Part shown: positions 10,715 to 21,935 of the stretch, in pieces | How the letters are laid out: every line of letters starts with the position of its first letter | Position numbering within the stretch: the first letter of the stretch is position 1 | Origin: Evernia prunastri | Lineage: Eukaryota; Ascomycota; Lecanoromycetes; Lecanorales; Parmeliaceae | Assembly (NCBI GenBank): GCA_003184365.1 | Contig: NKYR01000090.1 | Span: forward strand, 1-64,000 | DNA: 64,000 bases | Direction: 5' to 3' | The notes under the pieces: model-generated | What the model was told of the DNA's origin: nothing | Databases searched by the model: none | What the model saw: the letters and a program-made list of their open reading frames with translations, nothing else | Made by a program: the position numbers and the translations under genes

Positions 10715-13098
10715 ATGAATCCCTTCAGACACCCTGCCGCTCATCAGATACCCGAAAATGACGTCGAGAAGACAGGCGAACTCAAAGAATCTGCGATCGA
10801 TGTCACGCCCTCCGGGAGCGACTCCGCCGACCACACGCTCGAAAACTCACAATTCTCTTCCCGTCCGGTCACATCAGATATCGCTCCTACCCCCGTCCTC
10901 CTCAGAGGCAGGCTCGCAAGATGGAACGCCAAAGTTGAAGGTCTTGCTGGCCTAGGTACGGATGTTTCTTCTTTCAGGCCAGATCTTGAGTCTTGCGGAG
11001 TACCTTGGTAGCATTACTCTCCAAACACGTTTCCTGGCCCGATGTTTTCCCTATGTCAAGCAACACTGACATCCAACTTGTATTTCAGAGGCCCGCGGCA
11101 TCACGAGAGTGCTTCCGGAAGAGAAGCACGAAGGGGGCGCAAAGGGCTACATTCAGATGTTCACTCTGTGGTTCAGCATCAACGTAGTCGTGAACAACCT
11201 CGCCGTAGGGTTTCTCGGTCCACTGGTCTTGAACCTCGGATGGGTCGATTGCGTCTGTTTGGTCCTCTTCGCCAATGCTCTCTCCGCTTGCGCAGTAGCG
11301 TATACGGGTACATTCGGCCCTCAAAGTGGAAATCGAACAATGGTATATTCACGCGCACCTGAATAAGACTACCTGAGACTTTAACCGAGGATTTATTACG
11401 CAGTTCGCTAACCGGTAGGATCCTTGCTTGATAGATACTTGGTCGATACTTTATGGGATACTGGCCCTCTAAACTGGCTTGTATCCTTAATGTGATACTC
11501 CAAGTGGGCTGGGGTATCATTGCGTCAATCATCGCTGGACAAAGTATGACAATTTTCGGATCTACTCCTGTGGTTCAAAGATGTGTTTCGAGTCGCAAGA
11601 TGATGTTGCACGAGCAGATCGCTCCTCTATCATCCTCGTCACTCCCTCACATGACCCATGCTTCGAAAATATGATCGACCATCGACCAATAGCAAATGCT
11701 GACTCCGAAACGTGCTAGTGCTCTCGGCTGTCAACGGCGCAGGCCTGACGATTGCTGTCGGTTGTGCTATCAGCGCTCTTTGTATTGGCTTGGTCGCTGC
11801 CTTTGGCATCGCCATTCTCCACACATACGAAAGGTCCGCTCTATCACAAGTCCCCAAGACAAGCACAGTACCTCAAGCTCACAACGGTTACAGATACGCC
11901 TGGATACCGCAAGTGTTCGCCCTACTCGTCCTTATCGGTTCCGCCGGGCACAACTTCAACACTTCATTGCAGTCTATCGGTCCGCCCGGCACAATTACAG
12001 CCAACCGCTGCTCCTTTTTCGCACTTGAATTCTCTGTCGCTGTTAGCTTCTCTACTATCGGTGCTGATTTTTACGTCTATTATCGTACGTTATTTCTGAG
12101 TTACTCTTTCCTGTTGAGGCAGCTGTCTGTCCGCACGACAGATTTCGTGTTTCAGAAAAGATATATCCCCGAAGCATGATCTGGAGCTTGCTCTTACAAC
12201 TTCATTGCTCGTCACGAAACGGGCTTCTTTCCCCTTGCCCTCCCCCTGGACTTTTCTGACGGTTCGAACTCGTGTCGTGCGATGAGTCTTTCTTCTTCAT
12301 TATCCTCTCCAAAACTCCCTTACGAATTGAGTCCATCCCTCAGAAATGGCCATCACGCTGACAGCAAAACCATCACCAGCCGTCGACACAAGTCGACGCC
12401 TCACCTTCCTCATGACCTGGGCCGGCCTCTGGACCTCCCTGATTATCGTCAACCTCGTCGGCGTCGCCATCGCCACCGGCGTCGCCACCACCCCGGGCTG
12501 GGCCACCGCCTACGCCACCTCGTCCGGCGCGCTCCTCCTCGCCTGCTACGACGGCCTCGGCGCCTTCGGCGGCTTCTGCACCGTGCTCCTCGCCCTCGGC
12601 GGCATCGCCAACAACGCCCCGGCCACCTACGCCGCCGGCCTGAGCTGCCAGGTCCTCGGCCGCTACGCCAAAGCGATCCCGCGCTGGGTCTGGTGCCTCG
12701 CCCTCATGGTCGTCGAGCTCGTTTGCGCGGTCGCGGGCCGGGACCACCTGTTCAACATCTTCGAGAACTTCTTGCCGCTCATGAGCTATTGGGTGTGCCC
12801 CTGGTTGACGATCGTGGTCGAGGAGCATGTCCTGTTCCACGCGCTGCGGGGCGTGCCGTTCGATTGGGAGGCTTGGGAGGATAAGGAGAGGCTTCCGGTG
12901 GGGATCGCGGCGTTGCTTGCTTTCTTCGTCGGCTGGGCGGGAGCGATTGTTGGGATGCATCAGGTGTGGTATCAGGGCCCTGTGGGGATTAGGATCGGCG
13001 GTTATGGGGGCGACATTGGAGCGTGGCTGGCGATAGCTTTTACGTGCGTTGCGTATCCACCGATGAGATACTTGGAGTTGAAAAAGTTCGGCCGGTAG
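10715..13098 (+). CDS. NCS1-family purine/cytosine-type permease (FcyB/FCY2-like)
   Basis: Five exons (10715-10955, 11089-11342, 11435-11543, 11719-12084, 12380-13098) total 1689 nt and encode 562 aa. Joins restore family sequence: LEARGITRV after the hydrophilic N-terminus, RTM|ILGRYFMGYWPSK, GQMLSAVNG, and FYVYYPVDTSRRLTF. It is a 12-helix plasma-membrane proton symporter for nucleobases (cytosine, purines) or related compounds. FTLWFSINVVVNNLAVGFLGP is the family's first helix with its Asn-rich motif, and GHNFNTSLQSIGP corresponds to the helix-7 region. The exact substrate is not predictable here. An ATG at 12346 opens exon 5's frame but lies in the preceding intron, so exon 5 should not be called as a separate protein. 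The last intron (295 nt) is much longer than the others, and exon 5 is strongly GC-rich at third positions, unlike exons 1-4. Confidence 0.88.
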
Positions 13099-13926
13099 AG
13101 AGGCGGAGGAGGAGTAGTAGAGGATGGCGTCAAGACACAGGTATGTACCTTGTAGGTTACTTGATTATTCCTTCTCCGAAATCTCCTTAGCCATCCCACA
13201 CCAACTTGACGATGATATAGTTGACATGCGCAAAACACATAGCTGAAATTAGCCTACGAACCCATTTTCTGATACGGAGAAGGAGTAGAGGATGGTGGAC
13301 TGGTGATGCTAGTCTTCTTTGAATAGAGCGTATTTGTCGAACGTGGAAGCTCCGTCTGTGTGATATCCTGCTTCAAAACTCTATCTACCTTGATGGTACG
13401 ATTCAGACCGCAATCATGACCCTGCAGAGTCGTCCATAAGCCTTGCTTTCTCCACGTCCAGAGCACAGTGTTCGCCAATCTCTTAACAATATACTGTGCT
13501 GAAACGAGCCGTGAACAGTCTCTAGAGTAAAGCACAGTACGTCAGAGTACGATGAGCGCCCACGATGCGCGAACACCGAGTCCGCACGGGAGAATGAAAT
13601 ATGCTACGACGAGCCCCCACCCCACCCTATGCTGGCCACTCGCCTCCGCTGCTCTGAAAGCGGCACCAGGAAGGGACACTGGGGCCAAGAATGCCACCCG
13701 TGATAGCTCGCTTTCCTCGCCCCCCAAAAGAGCGTTGGGAGCCATTCCTGCCCAGTGGGTGGCGCGAGGAAATATTTCGCCTCGTCGAAACTCTGCCCCC
13801 CCTTTTTCCCTACAAGCCTTCGAGGACAAAAAGGATTCGAGGACAGCCAGCGTCCATCTACGAGGTCAACGTACGTTTGGATTCCGTTACCGCGTACGTC
13901 AACCGCGTCGGTCACGGCGTTCATTT
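13099..13926. other. Intergenic between the permease and the tandem repeat
   Basis: Overlapping long frames on both strands (13552-14004 forward, 13542-13829 reverse) contain no motif and run into the repeat. They are treated as non-coding. Confidence 0.45.
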
Positions 13927-14240
13927 GAGGGGAGAAGGGAGAGGTGCTTACCGCGCGCTCACCATCGGATCCGGGGCGCGGTCTTTCTGCCCGATCCCCC
14001 TTAAATCTTGTATGCAACAGAGGCAGAAGAGGGCGCGGCGTATCTGTCAAGACTGTCAAGTCAGAATAGAACGAATATAAACCGTTCGCATCTCACCCCT
14101 CCCCCCCCCCCCCCCCCCCTCTCCCCTCTTATTATCCATCGATCGCGACTATTATATCCCGTATCGTTATATACTAGATGGTGGGAGAGATTTCGTTCTC
14201 TGTTATTGACGTAGGAGTAGATACTATCTGCTCGTAGCCC
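13927..14240. repeat. Degenerate tandem repeat, copy A
   Basis: Shares blocks in the same order with copy B: GGATCCGGGGCGCGGT, a TGCCCGATCCCCC block, ATCTTGTATGCAACAGAGG, and TTCGTTCTCTGTTATTG near the end. Copy A is richer in T/A where B has C/G, and contains a 19-nt C run at 14101-14119. Confidence 0.75.
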
Positions 14241-14249
14241 GATATAAAT

Positions 14250-14545
14250 CAGAAGAGAGAAGAGAGAGAAAGATACTTGCCACGGCGTCACCGTCGGATC
14301 CGGGGCGCGGTGTATCTGCCCGATCCCCCCTGCATCTTGTATGCAACAGAGGCTTAAGAGAGCGCGGTGTATCTGCCGAGAACCGCCGACTCAAAGCAGA
14401 ACAGAACGGGCACAAACCGTCCCCATCCCATTCCATCCACCGAACGCAATCACTACATCCCGCGCCGTCGTAGACCAGCATGAGATGTTTCGTTCTCTGT
14501 TATTGGCGTGAGCGGTATATCCTGTCCGCTTCGTAGCTCGGTGAA
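14250..14545. repeat. Degenerate tandem repeat, copy B
   Basis: Second copy, offset from A by about 329 nt at the left blocks and 297 nt at the right blocks, because A carries the C-run insertion. No coding frame is conserved between copies. Confidence 0.75.
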
Positions 14546-15052
14546 GGCAGTGGCAGGGGGTCCGTAAACCCGGCCGGCCGCTCGGGCAAAGATGGCTCTG
14601 GGGCGTGAAAGCTTTGTGGGGATGTTTTCTTCTCCTTTATCTTTTCTTCTTTTCCTTTTTTCACTCCTCTTTCGGAAAAGCACTCAGCGCTCATAAGCGA
14701 GAAACCTCACTTTACGCTTGGAAGATCTGGCCTTCGTGTGACTGAGAAAGGAGGGGGAGGAGGAAAGCGGGGAGGGGGAGAAGGAGGAGGAGAAGAAGAA
14801 GAAGTAAAGGTGAGAGAGCTCGGTTAATCGCTATGCTTGCTGTGTATATTCCTCATGCATAGTAGATTCCTCAAAACCACACTATCGAGCTACAAGAGTA
14901 GACCGAAACGTACTAATACATCTGGAAGGACAGAACGCCTCTAATAATGCTGCCAGCACCGGGTATCCAAATGTAACGCCCGCAAGCGAAAAGAGCACCG
15001 CCAAATGCTTTTTTTCCTGTAAATGCATCTCAAACGTGGCAGGTATCGTGAT
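14546..15052. other. Intergenic with purine-rich tract
   Basis: A GGA/GAA-rich purine run lies at about 14742-14812. The rest is the 3' flank of the phosphatase gene. Confidence 0.5.
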
Positions 15053-16983
15053 TCATAACTTTGCTTTCGCATTTAAGCGTGCGCTGGCTTCGGCGTTGAG
15101 TACCACATCTCCACTCTTATCTCCTTCGCCGAAGAAGATGACTTCGACTGTGAGATCGTCCCTGGAGGCGAGTCAATATAACCGTAAGTCGATGGCGCGG
15201 AAAGAGTAAAGTACCTGTATCGCCTTGCGTACGGACTCACAAGCGTCAACAGCCCGCAAACCATATCCCTATCTCTACCGCCCAATGCATTCCTAACTAA
15301 ATGTGTCGCCACGTTCTTATCCTCAACCACGAATCTCTCATCGGTGGTTTTCACATCCCATTGCGTCTGCCGCAAAGGAGGCCTTTGCCCGTCACCACCT
15401 TCCGTGGGCGCTAAAGCTGCCTTCTCAACCGGTAACTTCGTGCTTTGGGTGCTGAAGAATGACTTCGCCCAAGACGTTGCGCTACTTCCACTGTTCGAGG
15501 ATTGGTTTTCGAGCCACTGCCCAACCAACCCCACAACTTCCTCATTGGTTAGCATCTCCCACAGCCCGTCCGTAGCTAGCACAACAAAGTCTCCCTGGCC
15601 AGGATCCACTTTTGTGGTCGTAACGATAGGCTCAGCGGTCACATACGGCGGTGTCTTCAACAGTGGCGACGGAGTCTTTCCGAAGAAAAACTTCTTCATT
15701 CGCATTTGCACCTCCCTGCTCCATTTGTAGCCCGCGTCGCCGAAAGCCCGACTAGGTTCTAAGCCGCCCAGTATCCTGCCTCTATGTACGACGTGGTCTT
15801 CCCCGGGATGCTCGGCGCGCAGTCGAGTCATCTCAGAGGGCGTGCCTCCCGTCTGGTCTTCACTGAGTGGAGTGGCAGTCCATTTGCCCGTTGTCGGATT
15901 TTTCCGGCCTAGCACGGCACGTGAATCGCCTGTGCAAGCCACTCGGAAGAGCTTTGAGGAGCTATCGTAGAATGAGAGGAGAGCACAAGCGCCAGAAAGG
16001 GCTGGCGCAAGGATCTCTGCTGCTGCGGCTTTCTGCTTTGTGTTCGTAGTAATTTTATTGACGGAAGCGTGGACTATCTCGTCATCTAGGGCGAGGAAGC
16101 CACGTTTTATTGCTGTGTCAATGGATTGCGGGGTTGGAACGGTCAAGGAGGGGTCGGTCAAGGCGGATTTGTAGGTAGTGTTAAGTTCACGCGCAACGTA
16201 GGAGATTAGAACCTGGCGAAGTTTTGCGGATGTGGTCCAACCAGCGTGGCCGTCAAAGACGCCCCAGAACATCCAGTCGCTGCTTGCAGAACCAACAGGT
16301 GGAGGGGTGACCGATTGAGGCACTTCAACAATTTTTTCCGCGTGTTCATCCTCGATGGGATTGTTACTTGGTATCTGTACCACATCATAGCGGACAACAC
16401 CTCTTCCCCTGCCGACCAAATATGACTCTTCATTTTTGCGGAGCTTCTGCGTCGCTTGTTCCGGTGTTATCTTCTCCATTCGGTTTTGCCCTTCGTCTTC
16501 AGCTTGCTTCGTTAAGGGGGCGTCGTGAGCTAAATCGTCCACGTAGAATTGGTTGTCTTCGACGAGCAGTGCCGTCCTTTTAGCCTCAGCTCCTGGCTCT
16601 GCAACGGGATTGTTTGATGTCGACTGTGTTTGTGAAGGAAGAGATTCGGAGACAGAGGCTAATGTCGAATGGTGAGGTACTGAAAGGCCTGAGCCTGAAG
16701 TCACGACGCTTGTTCCATTGAGCAATGCTCTATCTTTAGGGTCCTGCTGGTAGTAGTAAACGCCGGACGCGAGTATGGATACCAGAGCAGCGACTGAGAA
16801 AGTACGAAAGTACATGGAGGATCTTATGATTTGGGTCGGTGCATCTCTTCTTATCGCTGTAGAGACTGGACGTAGCCCAATGATGTGATTCGCTGGAGGC
16901 CTAGGAAAAGCTCGTGTAGTGACAAGTTTGCGGAGAGGGCTCCGTCGAGCAGTACGGAACGCTTGTACTGCTGCCCGACGCAT
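15053..16983 (-). CDS. PTC5: Mitochondrial PP2C-type phosphatase (PTC5-like, pyruvate dehydrogenase phosphatase)
   Basis: Two exons (16983-15215, 15161-15053) encode about 625 aa. The first ATG gives a basic, acid-free leader (MRRAAVQAFRTARR...) typical of a mitochondrial presequence. A short hydrophobic segment (TFSVAALVSILASGVYYY) follows, as in inner-membrane or intermembrane-space sorted proteins. The PP2C core shows GVFDGHAG, then GACALLSFYDS, TGDSRAVLG, ILGGLEPSRAFGDAGYKWS and DFVVLATDGLWEML, supplying the metal-binding Asp residues. PTC5 in yeast dephosphorylates the pyruvate dehydrogenase E1-alpha subunit; that role is inferred here. A 53-nt intron near the end is easy to miss: splicing at AG|GAC gives RYRDDLTVEVIFFGEGDKSGD, the conserved family end, whereas read-through gives an unrelated tail stopping at 15073. 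It is divergent from the RQC1-like gene. Confidence 0.9.
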
Positions 16984-17440
16984 TGAGATAGGCCTGTGGA
17001 CAGGCTGAGGAGGGATTAATCCTCCAAGGGATGGTGAAAAAGAAGGTACGATCAATATGGGCGTTGAGATGGAGTGTTGTTGTTGGCTGTGATCTCGTGA
17101 CAATGACAGGGGTGAGCGCTAGGGTAGATGCGGCAGATCCACTCTGGTGACTAGTCTCAGCCCTAAGGTAGGGTCTACCTAAGACATTGGCTTTGCCTCG
17201 GAATTCGTCATAGAATTTGATAAATATCTCTTTGTAACACTACTGCATACCGTTGCACACTGCACACTTTGCGTGTTAATGACATTGGAGAGATTGGAAT
17301 CTTCTTGTAAACTCCTCATCTATCTTTCATCATCATCAAAGCTCCACATCAAAATCACTTACTTGCTACCGGACTCTGAAGCTTGGCATATCCATTCATC
17401 TTTGCACAATAACAAAATTGTTGGCTGCCTATCGCCCTAA
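16984..17440. promoter_or_regulatory. Shared divergent promoter region PTC5-like / RQC1-like
   Basis: The 457 nt between the two start codons must hold both promoters and 5' leaders. It contains an AT-rich segment with ATAAATATC near 17220. No specific factor site is assigned. Confidence 0.5.
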
Positions 17441-20004
17441 ATGTCTTCTAGAGCTCTCCGCAAGTTACAGAGAGAGCGGGAAGAGCAGAAACAGCTAGAT
17501 GCTCTGAGAGAAGAAAAGGCACCGGATGATGAGTCAGAGGAAGAGGCGTCTGCGAAGAAGGTCCTTAATGCATTTGATATGTTGAACGAAGATGAACAGG
17601 AAGATGCAGCGAATGACTCCGACGCAGCAGATCCAGATGACGAAGAAGATGCTGAACTTACATTTATGAATCCTCAAGTTGAACCGTCAGGAAAGCCAAA
17701 AACAAAGAGCAAGTCGAAGAAGAAGAAAAACAAGAAAAAGGGCAAGGGACCTGACCAAGCTAACAATCCTGCCAAAGGTGCTCAGGCTGCTACCAAAGAA
17801 CCACAATTGGATGAGATTGACCTTGCTCTAAAGTCTCTATCGACTACATCCAAGGATGGAGCAGATGTTCCCTTGGCAGCCAAGATCGATGAAGCTAATC
17901 TACAACTCTATCGGCTACTAGCCGTCGAGTCAAAGCATTTAAACGCCCTGAACGAAATGAAGAGGCTCTTTGGAAACGTGGTTCTGGAAAACGAAGATGA
18001 AGCTGGTGCCGCGGCCGGCCCTCCTAGACGGCGTGGCAGGGTTCAGAATCAGGATCTTGGTGGTGCATTGGCTGGGCGCCACAGTCCAGCTTCGCGCGGC
18101 CAAGGTCTGGCAGGCCTAGCGCTTCGAAGGAATCCTTTCATTCTGGGCAAAGAAGAATGGCCCAAAGCTACGGGCGGAGGTCTAGGCATGGAGCTGGTCG
18201 AGAAACCGGAGGACGGTACATCTGAGTTTCGCTTTGTGCACAACACGATTTATCAAGACGTGCAAAGGCAGTTTCAAACATGTGTAGAGTCCATGGATCC
18301 ACAACGTATGATTGCATTGCTTCAATACAACCGTAAGGCCTTCCTTTCTCTCGTTGTGCTTGAGCACTTGCACTAATACCGGAAGCAGCGTACCATATTT
18401 CCACGCTACTCCAGGTTTCCGAAATCGCAAAGCAACAAGGCGACCATTCCGTCTCGGGCGATCTGCTCGAGCGGGCATTGTTCAGCTTTGGACGATCCGT
18501 ACACTCATCGTTCACAGCAGCTCTCGGGGAAGGTAAAGCACGACTTGACTTCAGGCGTCCAGAGAACCGTGAGTTCTGGCTCTCCGCGTGGCGCTATGTC
18601 AAAAATTTAGGCCAGAGAGGCACCTGGCGAACAGCCTACGAGTGGGCCAAGTTGGTGCTCAGCCTTGATCCTGAAGGGGATCCGTATCGCATGTGTTTCT
18701 TTTTGGACCAACTAGCCCTCCGTGGTGGTCAGTCAGAGCATCTCCTTGAACTCAGCAGGAATCCGTTCTATGCCGAGGGTCTATGGCAAAGCCGCCCGAA
18801 CATCAATGTTTCTTCAGCTCTTGCAGAGGTCAAGCTCAAACAGGCACAGAAATGTCGGGCATCTCTGCAAACATGTGTCGAGGACTACCCGTGGATATTT
18901 CCCCGCCTGTTCCAAGAATTGAACATCGATCATATTCCAAGGTCGGTGTGGGGAAAGACCCCATCGACGGACCGAGAGAAGTTCGAATGCGAGCTGTACG
19001 TTCATAACGCCAAAGATCTATGGAATACTCCGGAAGCGATATCCTTCCTAGTGGAAGTCGTCGAGTCCGTAGAGGTCGCTCCCATGCGAGAGAAGGCTCG
19101 GACCGATCTCACACCGCTGTCCAATGAACCTATCACACTCGACGAAGCCCGCCACGTCATCCTATCGGGTGTTCCCTCTCTCATAAATCTCATTCCTCGC
19201 GAATACACAACCATGCCTACGTCGTCTTCCGATCCTCTCCCACCCCCCGACAATCTTCCATCCTACGATCCCGCGCCAGCAAGCCACCTCCAAGGGCCGG
19301 CGTATCAGTCACCTTTCGAAGCAGCCGATGATTCCGACACCCCTCCAGCAGAAGAAGAGCGTACTCCCAATCCCCGAGCCCCGCAAGGTTCCCAACGAGG
19401 GGCAGGCGAGGCCCAAGAGCCCCAAGGGGTGCAGGGATTCCTTCGCCGTGTTTTCCCATTTCTCGGACCCGGCAGCGCTCCCGAACGGATAGGCACCGAC
19501 ACCGGCACCGACGCCCTCCGCGCGCGAGCCGCCGAGCTGAACGCGGAACTGGACCGGCCGTGGTTTGAACCTCTCCAAGAACACGACGCACCGGAAACAG
19601 AAAGTAGCAACACCGTGCGCCCTACCGTCGGACCGGATCCGGAATCCGACCAACACAGCCACCACGGCAGTGAAGACATCCCCCAGGAATCCCCGAACCC
19701 TGACCCTGGCCCTGGCCCCGAACCCACGACCGAAGAGCCCTACGACGACGACCGCAACCAGCGCTGGCTAGCTGGGCAGGGCATGCTCCGCCTCCGCGAC
19801 TTCTGCGCCCGGCACGGCACGGACGAGAACGCCTGGAACGGCGACGGCGGCGTGGACAGCGGCATAGTGGCCGAATACGCCGCGCGCGCGATGCAGTTGC
19901 GGCAGCCGCGGACGAGGAATTTCATCCTGGACTATCCGCTCACGCAGGGGACGAGCAGGGATGTTAGGGCGCTGGTTGAGAGGGAGATGGGGCGGAGGGG
20001 ATGA
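17441..20004 (+). CDS. RQC1: RQC1/TCF25-family ribosome quality control protein
   Basis: Two exons (17441-18332, 18389-20004) total 2508 nt and encode 835 aa. The join CAATACAAC C|CG TAC reads QYNPYHISTLLQVSEI, a hallmark of the TCF25 domain. The N-terminus is highly charged with Asp/Glu-rich stretches (about 25-75) and a Lys-rich block (KSKKKKNKKKGKG, about 88-100). The helical TCF25 region follows (FVHNTIYQDVQRQFQTCVESMDPQRMIALLQYN... through the TPR-like segment with EFWLSAWRYVKNLGQRGTWRTAYEWAKLVLSLDPEGDPY). In yeast, Rqc1 works with Ltn1, Rqc2 and Cdc48 to clear stalled 60S nascent chains and promotes Lys48-linked ubiquitin chains. Residues after about 600 are Pro/Glu-rich, low-complexity and GC-rich, with a conserved-looking end (RWLAGQGMLRLRDFC). 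The stop is followed at once by a G-rich tract. Confidence 0.9.
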
Positions 20005-20224
20005 TGGGGAGGAGGAGAGGAGAGGGGGACGGGGAGGGGAGGGGGAGAGCGGTACCTTGGGGTGAAGGACGAATTTGAAGAGGTATGACTTTGATGATCA
20101 TGTTGATATAGATTGGGTATGTAAATAGAAGAGCTACAAGGTACAGCAGCATCTTCCACCGTCAACCTTATCATCCATTCATCCACTCATCCCATCTGTT
20201 TATTTATTCCATCCCCTCTCCCGT
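20005..20224. other. 3' flank of RQC1-like gene with G-rich tract
   Basis: 20005-20052 is GGA/GGGGA-rich on the plus strand and could form a G-quadruplex in RNA or DNA. After it come T/C-rich and CATC repeats. Confidence 0.6.
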
Positions 20225-20270
20225 CCACCCCATCCATCCATTCATCTGCCCATTCACCTCCTCTCAATCG

Positions 20271-20314
<44 letters not shown>

Positions 20315-20367
20315 ATTTTATCTCTTAATCTCTCTCCTACTCTCTCTTCTTTCTATTTTATCTTCTT
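20225..20367. repeat. Direct duplicate left of second gap (143 nt) with CATATA microsatellite
   Basis: Starts CCACCCCATCCATCC, contains a (TACATA)n tract and ends in a pyrimidine run. Repeated at 20383-20531 with one extra 6-nt unit. Confidence 0.9.
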
Positions 20368-20382
20368 NNNNNNNNNNNNNNN
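20368..20382. other. Assembly gap (15 N)
   Basis: Fifteen Ns between near-identical copies. Probably unmerged overlapping contig ends. Confidence 0.95.
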
Positions 20383-20428
20383 CCACCCCATCCATCCATT
20401 CATCTGCCCATTCACCTCCTCTCAATCG

Positions 20429-20478
<50 letters not shown>

Positions 20479-20531
20479 ATTTTATCTCTTAATCTCTCTC
20501 CTACTCTCTCTTCTTTCTATTTTATCTTCTT
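20383..20531. repeat. Direct duplicate right of second gap (149 nt)
   Basis: Same sequence as 20225-20367 with one more TACATA unit. Confidence 0.9.
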
Positions 20532-20929
20532 TCAATTCAAAGCTTTTTCTCTCCCTTGCAATCTTCTCTCCCTCCTCTCCTACCCTTCCCTCTCTCTCTC
20601 CTATTCTTCTCCTCCTCTCCTCTCTTCTGCTCTCCCTCACATTCACTCCCCTCTCTCAATCCCTTTTCATCTTCTCTTCTCAACGTCTAGTAATTTTCCT
20701 TTCCATTTCTCTCTTCTCCGCATCTTATCTCCTCTCTCCGTCTCTTCTCTTCCTTCCTCCAAGATCCAAACCCCATCACCCCTTCAACGTCAGAGTCCTT
20801 TTCTCTCTTCCCTCCTCTCCTCCTTCTCCTCCCCGTCTCGACTCTTCTCTTTTCATCCCAATAGCCTATACCCTATCACCTATATCTTGGCTTTTGCATA
20901 GCTTACCCAGATTCCACTTCCCCCTTATC

Positions 20930-21530
20930 TTCGTTACTTGGCAGAGCCCAAACGCAAGCATAAGCACAAGCACAGGCCCAATCTCAACTCCAAGCACAAT
21001 CTACAAGCACGATTGAACAAGCCCAAGCCCAAGCCCAAGCCCAACCAGTCAAGCCCAGCCCGCCAACTAAATCTCCGCGAGTGAAAAGAGTGCCATGCCA
21101 TGTCATGCCCACTGCGGCCAAATAGAAGAAACCAGACCAGACTACATCAAGAAGCCAAACCAGCCCAGATGAGATCACCAGAACAGCTCACATAGAACAC
21201 CAACCCAGCCCACATCACAAAGCACAGAAACAGACCAGACTCGACCATGCCAGGAACAGCGGCCCACGTTCAGATCAGAAAAGCGCAGCCTAGACCAACC
21301 AGCCCACATCACAAAAGCGCATCAACAGACCAGACTCCAGACCGGACCCATGTCAGGAAATTGCCAGCCAGCCTACGTCGTATCAAAAAAAAGCGCAGCC
21401 TAGACCAACCAGCCCCATGTCAGAAGCACGGACTAGAACCAGACCAGCCCAGGACAGAAAGCCCGACGAGACCAGCCCAGGACAGAAAGCCCGACGAGAC
21501 CAGAACCAGACCAGATTATACCACAAGTTG
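20930..21530. repeat. Degenerate GCCCAA / CCAGACCAG repeat region
   Basis: Tandem AAGCCC hexamers (about 21024-21050), followed by longer imperfect repeats. AAGCGCAGCCTAGACCAACC appears twice (about 21280 and 21391), and a 28-nt unit containing CCAGGACAGAAAGCCCGACG appears twice in tandem (about 21448-21500). Strongly T-poor on the plus strand. Frames across it are translated repeats, not genes. Confidence 0.8.
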
Positions 21531-21574
21531 TAAAAACAGTGTTTTAAAAAAGGGAAACGAAACAGATAGGGAGT

Positions 21575-21935
21575 TGGGTTTGGGGGGGTGGGGGGGGAGG
21601 GGGGTGTGAAGAAAGAAAAAAAGTAAGAGAAAAGAAGAGAGAGAGAGAGAGAAGGAGAAAAGTAACAGAGGAGAAGAAGAAGAAGAAGAAGTAGACGAAG
21701 AGAGAAAAAGAAGGGGAAAAAAAGAGAAGAAAAGAGAGAAAAAAAGATAAAAAAGAAGAAGTAGTAGTAGAAGAGCGAAGAAAAGTAAAAGAGAAGGAAG
21801 AGAGAAGAAAAGATAAAAGAGAAGAAAAAGAGAAGAGAGAGAAGAGAAGAAAAAGAGAAGAAGAGAGAGAAGTAATAGAAAGGCAACACCAAAAAAAAAA
21901 AGAGAAAAAAAAAAAACAGGAGAAGAAGCACCAGC
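21575..21935. repeat. Long purine-rich tract
   Basis: A G run (21582-21604) followed by about 330 nt of almost pure A/G. On the other strand this encodes poly Phe/Leu/Ser ORFs that should not be called genes. It is roughly complementary in composition to the upstream pyrimidine tract. Confidence 0.85.

Larger units (their letters stand above)
20320..20860. repeat. Long pyrimidine-rich low-complexity tract
   Basis: Almost only C and T for several hundred nt (CTCTCC, TCTTCT and similar), interrupted by the gap and the CATATA repeat. Confidence 0.85.

Noticed and set aside
12282..12884. 200-codon Arg/Pro-rich plus-strand ORF
   Set aside because: Out-of-frame shadow of permease exon 5; composition typical of shifted GC-rich coding DNA.
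12373..12960. 195-codon minus-strand ORF across the permease
   Set aside because: It is antisense to the GC-rich exon 5 of the NCS1 permease; open only because of extreme third-position GC.
12346..13098. Separate 250-aa transporter starting at 12346
   Set aside because: It lacks the first half of an NCS1 permease, and an in-phase acceptor at 12379 joins it to the upstream exons with family sequence at the junction.
13542..14481. Several ORFs of 80-150 codons in the tandem-repeat zone
   Set aside because: No motif, overlapping on both strands, and not conserved in frame between repeat copies.
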